In this document: positions 7,627 through 12,208 of the stretch, one piece after another
How the letters are laid out: each line of letters starts with the position of its first letter
Numbering within the stretch: position 1 is the stretch's first letter
From: Mycoemilia scoparia
Taxonomy: Eukaryota; Kickxellomycota; Kickxellomycetes; Kickxellales; Kickxellaceae
Reading direction: 5' to 3'
DNA length: 12,208 bases
NCBI GenBank assembly: GCA_027575805.1
Contig: JANBPU010000413.1
Coordinates: 1 to 12,208, forward strand
The notes under the pieces: generated by a model
Told to the model about the DNA's origin: nothing
Databases searched by the model: none
The model's input: the letters and a program-made list of their open reading frames with translations, nothing else
Program-made: the position numbers and the translations under genes

Positions 7627-9714
7627 TTAAAAATCATTATCATCATCATCATCATCGACATAATCGTGACTATGGCCACCATGACGGTGGTATTCACGAC
7701 TAAAACTATAGGAATATAAATCAAGACTAGTTTTATCATTATTACTCCTAGTTGCAGTAGTAGCAGTAGTCGGAGTAGTGAGCTTATAGTTGTAATATGA
7801 AAATGTAGGTGAAGGAATTACAATATTAATAGCCTCATCACCACCTACATTCCCATTTTTATCGGTATCCCCACGATTATTGTTATAGCTAAGTCTTGCT
7901 AATGGAGATGTCGGATTACTATTAGCAGTTGTAAATAATTTTTCACGAAGATCTTTATACTTTTTCTTGCTCTTATTCTTGGACCATGTTGTGAGTGCTG
8001 TGGTAACGGCTGTTGTTGTCGGGGATTCTATTCCAGAGGGAGATGTGATTATTGGAGCTATTGGCGTAACGGGTGTTTTTATGTCAGAAAGACTTTGACG
8101 TGAATGAAATGAATCGTTAAGAAAGCCTTTGGATAATTTATCATAAATTGCGACTCCAGCGTTGTTGTGAGAAGACGTGTTATTAATTGTTAGGTCGTTA
8201 AATCTATGGTGATTGTTATTACTGTTGTTGTTGTTTAGGTGGTGTGGTGAGTTGGTTAGTGTGCCTGATAAATCGTCTGAATTTATTATACCGTTCTTAT
8301 TGCAAGTCATACAGCAAAATAAATATTGAAGATATGAACAGGCCGATGACGATAATGATGATAACGACGACTCCTGATACTGATATCGCTGGGGGTAGTA
8401 AGGACGCTTCTGTTGTTGCTGTTTATAGGCTTTGTAGATTTCAATTAATTGTTGTAATGCTGGGTTCAAGAGGAATGCAATAAGATTGAATGCACCAAAT
8501 GAACTCGATAATATTGAAGATGTCAGTGCAAATGCAAATGGTATCTCTGTGTGAGTTGGATGGAGGATGGTTGTACTGATAATTGGAAGACATCGTGAAA
8601 GCAGAGGAATTAATGGACATAGGACAATTCTTACAATCATTCTTTGAGTGTTTCGGTATTGTTTGTGAGAAACGTAGGATATGGGATAGTTGTTTATGGT
8701 TGTGGTCGATATGGCCCCTAACTTGCCCATGACTCCGACTGTATTTGTGGCGGGTTGTCGGTTGGGATTAAGCGGTGATGAACTTTGGAATCCATTACCA
8801 CCACCACTCATGAAAGAATTTGGAAGGACTATGGATGCTAAACTGGGATTATGGAGTCGAGCTATTTGGCGTCTTAATAAAAGTGAACTCTGTGGCATCA
8901 TCATCATCTGTATCTGTTGTTGCTGCTGTAAGCTGGCCAGAGAATCATTATTGCTATTACTAAAATCCAGTGCAGCTGTGTTTTCTTGTTGCTGTAGATG
9001 AGGCTTCCAGATATTCAAGAACGTATCAGAAGTATTAAAAGCCTCGTGAATCCCCATATTCAAATATCCTTCTGGAGAAACCTCTTGTTTCGTAGTACCA
9101 CTATTAAATCTTCTCATTTGTTTCCACGATAATGTCAACCTAACCACCGCCAAAACCGATACAACCAGCGAATACACCACAACTAAAACCTCAAAAACAT
9201 TATCCTGTAGCCAGAGTACTACATTTTTGTTTATAAATTTAGTCGATACTAGTATCATATCGGACTCCAGGCAATTCCATATAATCTCACCAGAAAGATA
9301 CAAAAATGGTTGACACACAAGCAGGGCCAAAGCCGTTGATATCATTTCGTACCAACGGCACCATCGTTTTGCAAGTTGCCGTTTGTTCATTAGGACGGTT
9401 AGTTGCAGGTGAAATGCCATGAATAATGAAGCAAAGATAAAGCACATTATACAGAGTTTGGTGAAAAATAGTAGGATTGTTTTTGATATTTGGGTGCTGG
9501 GGGAGGAGGATAGTTCGCTGACTTTTAGACTGTTGTATATGGTTGCTACTGTGGCTATGTAGACGGCAAGACGAATGGAGGATCTCCGCGCCGTGGATGG
9601 AGTATAGTGAAGGAGTGCCACAAAGAGAGCTATTATTGTCAGCGAGGATATTATTGAGAGGATATTGATGCCTATTAGTAGGCTATTGACCCATCCTAAA
9701 CATTCTTCAGACAT
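7627..9714 (-). CDS. Seven-transmembrane receptor, Git3/Gpr1/cAMP-receptor-like
   Basis: A 695-residue single exon. Seven hydrophobic helices are visible at about 12-35, 47-64, 80-108, 122-145, 173-195, 358-383 and 389-420. The last helix runs into NPALQQLI (from 416), a position comparable to the NPxxY end of GPCR helix 7. Helices 5 and 6 are separated by about 160 residues of Gln/Ser/Asn-rich third cytoplasmic loop (LQQQQQ, then MMMM), and the tail of about 270 residues is Asn/Ser/Thr-rich, ending HGGHSHDYVDDDDDD. A very long third loop and tail are known hallmarks of fungal Git3/Gpr1 nutrient receptors, which act through a G-alpha protein on cAMP signalling at the plasma membrane; cAMP-receptor-like (Dictyostelium type) GPCRs are the alternative. 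Ligand and subfamily cannot be read from the sequence. The start ATG lacks any in-frame upstream candidate that I could see. Confidence 0.85.
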   Translation of the reverse strand: MSEECLGWVNSLLIGINILSIISSLTIIALFVALLHYTPSTARRSSIRLAVYIATVATIYNSLKVSELSSSPSTQISKTILLFFTKLCIMCFIFASLFMAFHLQLTVLMNKRQLAKRWCRWYEMISTALALLVCQPFLYLSGEIIWNCLESDMILVSTKFINKNVVLWLQDNVFEVLVVVYSLVVSVLAVVRLTLSWKQMRRFNSGTTKQEVSPEGYLNMGIHEAFNTSDTFLNIWKPHLQQQENTAALDFSNSNNDSLASLQQQQQIQMMMMPQSSLLLRRQIARLHNPSLASIVLPNSFMSGGGNGFQSSSPLNPNRQPATNTVGVMGKLGAISTTTINNYPISYVSHKQYRNTQRMIVRIVLCPLIPLLSRCLPIISTTILHPTHTEIPFAFALTSSILSSSFGAFNLIAFLLNPALQQLIEIYKAYKQQQQKRPYYPQRYQYQESSLSSLSSSACSYLQYLFCCMTCNKNGIINSDDLSGTLTNSPHHLNNNNSNNNHHRFNDLTINNTSSHNNAGVAIYDKLSKGFLNDSFHSRQSLSDIKTPVTPIAPIITSPSGIESPTTTAVTTALTTWSKNKSKKKYKDLREKLFTTANSNPTSPLARLSYNNNRGDTDKNGNVGGDEAINIVIPSPTFSYYNYKLTTPTTATTATRSNNDKTSLDLYSYSFSREYHRHGGHSHDYVDDDDDDNDF

Positions 9715-9964
9715 CTTTGTATATGTGTATGTTGTTTGTAGAGGATGTGTATTACAACACTCTATGATGTTGCTTTAGAAAGCTGGTGTGCTACCAGCAA
9801 AAAGTACGAGAGAGAAATAGTATTTAAAATGGAGGAGTAAAAGTTGAACTTAAATATTTGAATAAAGAGTATAATATTAAAAGAAAAATGAAGCCAAAGC
9901 ATAACTAGAGTTGTTCAAACTTCCAAGAGAAAGGAAGAGAGAAGTAGAGAGGGAGAGATGGAGC
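9715..9964 (-). promoter_or_regulatory. Upstream region of the receptor gene with pyrimidine tract
   Basis: On the minus strand an almost pure CT tract (9925-9958) lies about 210-245 bases before the ATG, followed by an AT-rich leader. Such tracts are common near transcription starts of fungal genes. A mirror-like GA tract precedes gene 1. No clear TATAAA was found on the minus strand here. Confidence 0.3.
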
Positions 9965-10125
9965 TGAATGAGGTACTCCATAGTATTATTAGTACGAGTA
10001 TTTGCTATCTATTTTTATGTTTCAAGCTTACAATCATTTACTAAGAGATATAATTGTATATGTATAAACACTAAAATTCCCAAAGTAGTTATCAAAACTA
10101 TTAAAGCAATTATTAGAGGTCTATC

Positions 10126-10149
10126 CGTACATATGTACATGTGTGTACG
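10126..10149. repeat. Nested short palindrome
   Basis: GTACATATGTAC (10127-10138) is a perfect 12-base palindrome, nested inside outer arms CGTACA (10126-10131) and TGTACG (10144-10149). It could be a binding site for a dimeric factor or chance in AT/GT-rich DNA. Confidence 0.5.
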
Positions 10150-10461
10150 ATTAAAAGATTCATTCAGCTTTTGACATCAGCCTTCAAACCTCTCGATCAA
10201 TCACCCTTCCAGGACATAACAACAACAACAACAACAAGCCTTTCTCTATGGCCATTTGTGGGTGTATAGATGATTGCTTTGAGTTATTTATTCACTATTC
10301 TCATTCTTGGGTCTCAACTACATGTTTAGTCTGTGGCATTACGCCATTATTAGATTTCAGTGCTATTGTTTGTTTACTTTATTTTGTGTATATTTATCAA
10401 AAGTAGATTGGATACAAATATCGGTAATAGGTTTTGATAATGATGGGTGGTATCAATATTT

Positions 10462-10535
10462 ATGTGGATATCTCAATTGGAATGTTTGTATGTGGCTATT
10501 TCTGTCACACTATGGCTTATAATCTATATCCACAT
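10462..10535. repeat. 10-base inverted repeat
   Basis: ATGTGGATAT (10462-10471) recurs as its reverse complement at 10526-10535, 54 bases apart. The intervening DNA shows little further pairing. Minor, possibly chance. Confidence 0.35.
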
Positions 10536-11331
10536 CTCGGTGTAACATTCGCTATACTGTTGCAATGTTGATTAATTTAGTCTTGTTGGATATAATTCTA
10601 CACTCTGTGTGCTTGTGATAATTCTAGTTTGTCATCTTCAGATATCAATAGTCGTTTTGTTTGTTTAACGGATTTTAAACTTTACATTAGCTCCATCAAC
10701 CAGAAAATATATTTATTTGAACTTTCAAACAAGATACGATTCATTTCTACAGATATTTGAATTACAAGACCTTCGATGTTGACACACAAGGTTTTTCATT
10801 GAATTCAAGTATATTTGCAGGTGTTCGCTAACTAGTAAACATTATTGATCAAAACATCTTGTTATAATTGCATCTGGACACGCTTGCCCAACCAGAAAAG
10901 TGTATTAAAAACAAATAAACAAATCATTTTGAGTTCCCTAAATACAGGAGGACATGTTACTTGTATAGAAATAAATGCAATTGATCAAATGTTATCGAAC
11001 CATATATCACTCACTATATTCAATGACTTTTTTAAGAAAAACCATAGGGTCAAAATTTTGCCCACCTCCTCTCACTGTCTAGACTACCAATAATGGCAAG
11101 TATTCACACTCTAAACTACGATCAGACCATCTAAAGCAAGTATATACAAATAAATTAACCTGCGCCTCACCCACTAACTCACTCAGTGACTAACACTATA
11201 ACAAAGGAAATACTAAAGCAAGATTGTTAGAAGCCACTTGAGTAAGTGTACTTGTCTTTTATCATGTTGCTTTGTTTCTGGGACAGCTTATTTATTTTTG
11301 TATCCAACTGAGTTAATACCTTGGAAGATAC

Positions 11332-11581
11332 TGTTATAGGGGAAAAGGTATATATAAAACATGGGTTTATTGGTGAAAGGTCCCAAACAACATGGGACTC
11401 GCAGAATTATAAATAGCTAAGTCTTGGGCAGTCTTTAAGCGCTTCTCTGTTGAGAGATAGGGGCCTCAGCTAGACTGGAGATACGAAACCCATGTTCCAA
11501 GTTGTGATCGTCCAGAGGGGGGGGGGTGGAAGGTGCAAAAGGACCATGGGTTCGGGCCTCCGACCCGTGTCTTTTAACAAT
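11332..11581 (+). other. GC-richer island with nested stems; candidate structured RNA or LTR-like remnant
   Basis: This 250-base island differs in composition from its AT-rich flanks and contains a set of compatible stems: AACATGGGTTT/AAACCCATGTT (11358-11368 with 11486-11496) enclosing GTCCC/GGGAC (11380-11384, 11394-11398) and CAGTCT/AGACTG (11429-11434, 11472-11477), the latter enclosing TCTCT-GTTG-AGAGA (11444-11457). After a G10 run (11517-11526) there is a further hairpin (11545-11569). TATA-like boxes stand at 11349-11359 and 11408-11415. The island is bounded by TGTTA (11332) and TAACA (11577-11581), as in LTR ends, but the flanks show no matching target duplication, and no protein-coding element accompanies it. 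I recognise no known RNA family (5S, U snRNA, SRP, RNase P) in it. Confidence 0.3.
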
Positions 11582-12208
11582 GCGTTGGTTCATAACAGTC
11601 TACAACCATCTGCATCAACACCAGTATTGTTTAAAGTCACTATCTATTGTAAATAACTTATTGCCCAACAACATTAGTGATTAATCTGTATATTGTTTTG
11701 TCAATAATGTATTACATGCTTTTTATTAAAAATTTGACAGGCGATGTGTGACTGTGATGATTATGTTTAAAACTATTCACTCAAAATACACAAACATTGA
11801 ATAGAGAGAGAACAGCTGTTTTGCAGAGCAATGGGTCATTGGTCCCAGAGATTTTAATTCCAGTGTTTTGGTTGATGCCGCTACTTTGTTGTTAAATGTT
11901 CGATATGTCTGTTCCTATCCATCTGTTTGTTTGTTTGTCTGTTATTTTGAATATATTGTCAGTAAACACAAGTTGGCGTTTAGAAAACATTTATACAATT
12001 GAATTTTGAAACCCATGAAATCATTACTACCAAATAAATAAGTGAATAGACATTGTTAAATGAAGTGGTGGTTATTATTATGCTTGTGTGCAATTCTAAT
12101 TGTTTATGAATTTTCGGTTGTTTTTACCATGATATGGGTAATAATTTTTGAAGGGTGAAAGTTTACTAGTACAACTGGACATCCATTTGGCTGTGATTCC
12201 CCTATAAT
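11582..12208. other. Right-edge non-coding DNA
   Basis: No coding frame, tRNA or element is recognisable. There is a short TTTG/TCTG repeat near 11923-11944. The sequence may be the upstream region of a gene beyond the window. Confidence 0.45.

Larger units (their letters stand above)
9965..11331. other. Long intergenic stretch, no convincing gene
   Basis: About 1.4 kb with frequent stops in all frames. Open frames of 68-82 codons (9968-10174, 10307-10522, 10845-11093) show no motif and have the composition of the spacer. An AAC repeat of about six copies lies at 10218-10237. No tRNA-like A/B box pair was found. It could contain the distal promoter of the receptor gene or that of a gene beyond the window. 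Confidence 0.45.

Noticed and set aside
10845..11093. 82-codon plus-strand frame in the right intergenic region
   Set aside because: Longest open frame there, but no motif, weak start context and spacer-like composition; most likely chance.
11545..11569. tRNA T-arm-like GGTTCGGG hairpin
   Set aside because: The loop is not the 7-base TTCRANY type and no acceptor, D or anticodon arms can be placed upstream.
11225..11581. Solo LTR starting at TGTTAG 11225
   Set aside because: No matching target-site duplication and no primer-binding or polypurine site could be identified; kept only as an alternative for 11332-11581.
11755..11760. TGATGA as box C of a C/D snoRNA
   Set aside because: No CTGA box D follows at a suitable distance and no terminal stem is visible.

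Overview
The window is eukaryotic nuclear DNA. It is AT-rich, with long non-coding stretches. It contains spliceosomal introns with GTATGT and GTAAGT donors, AATAAA signals past stop codons, and proteins carrying long Asn/Gln/Ser/Asp tracts. Gene content and style (compact introns, a GPCR with a very long third cytoplasmic loop, a fungal-type LEA-like membrane protein) suggest a fungus. An early-diverging, Mucoromycota-like lineage is my best guess, but this is inference and no marker in the window fixes the taxon.

Layout. Positions 1-1017 are AT-rich DNA holding a large imperfect inverted repeat (410-552, with perfect 29-base inner arms) and, directly after it, a 100-codon stop-free stretch (532-834) that looks like a decayed SNF2-helicase fragment. 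Gene 1 (1018-3399, +) is a 793-residue single-pass membrane protein with a low-complexity cytoplasmic part and a split LEA-like ectodomain. Gene 2 (4032-5382, +) is a three-exon inositol monophosphatase with all metal-binding motifs intact. Gene 3 (6001-7248, +) is an unrecognised 415-residue soluble protein with a cysteine cluster and an RVxF-type phosphatase-1 docking motif. Gene 4 (7627-9714, -) is a seven-helix receptor of the Git3/Gpr1/cAMP-receptor-like type, convergent with gene 3. From about 9960 to the right edge there are some 2.2 kb without a convincing gene. Within it, 11332-11581 is a distinct GC-richer island with TATA-like boxes and nested complementary segments that could be a structured RNA or an LTR-like remnant.

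How the genes relate. Each gene has its own promoter and nothing here resembles a functional cluster. Loosely, an inositol phosphatase, a GPCR and a possible phosphatase-1 partner all touch signalling, but their adjacency need not be meaningful. The most unusual items are the hairpin plus SNF2-like fossil at the left, the structured island at the right, and the RVxF protein of unknown family.
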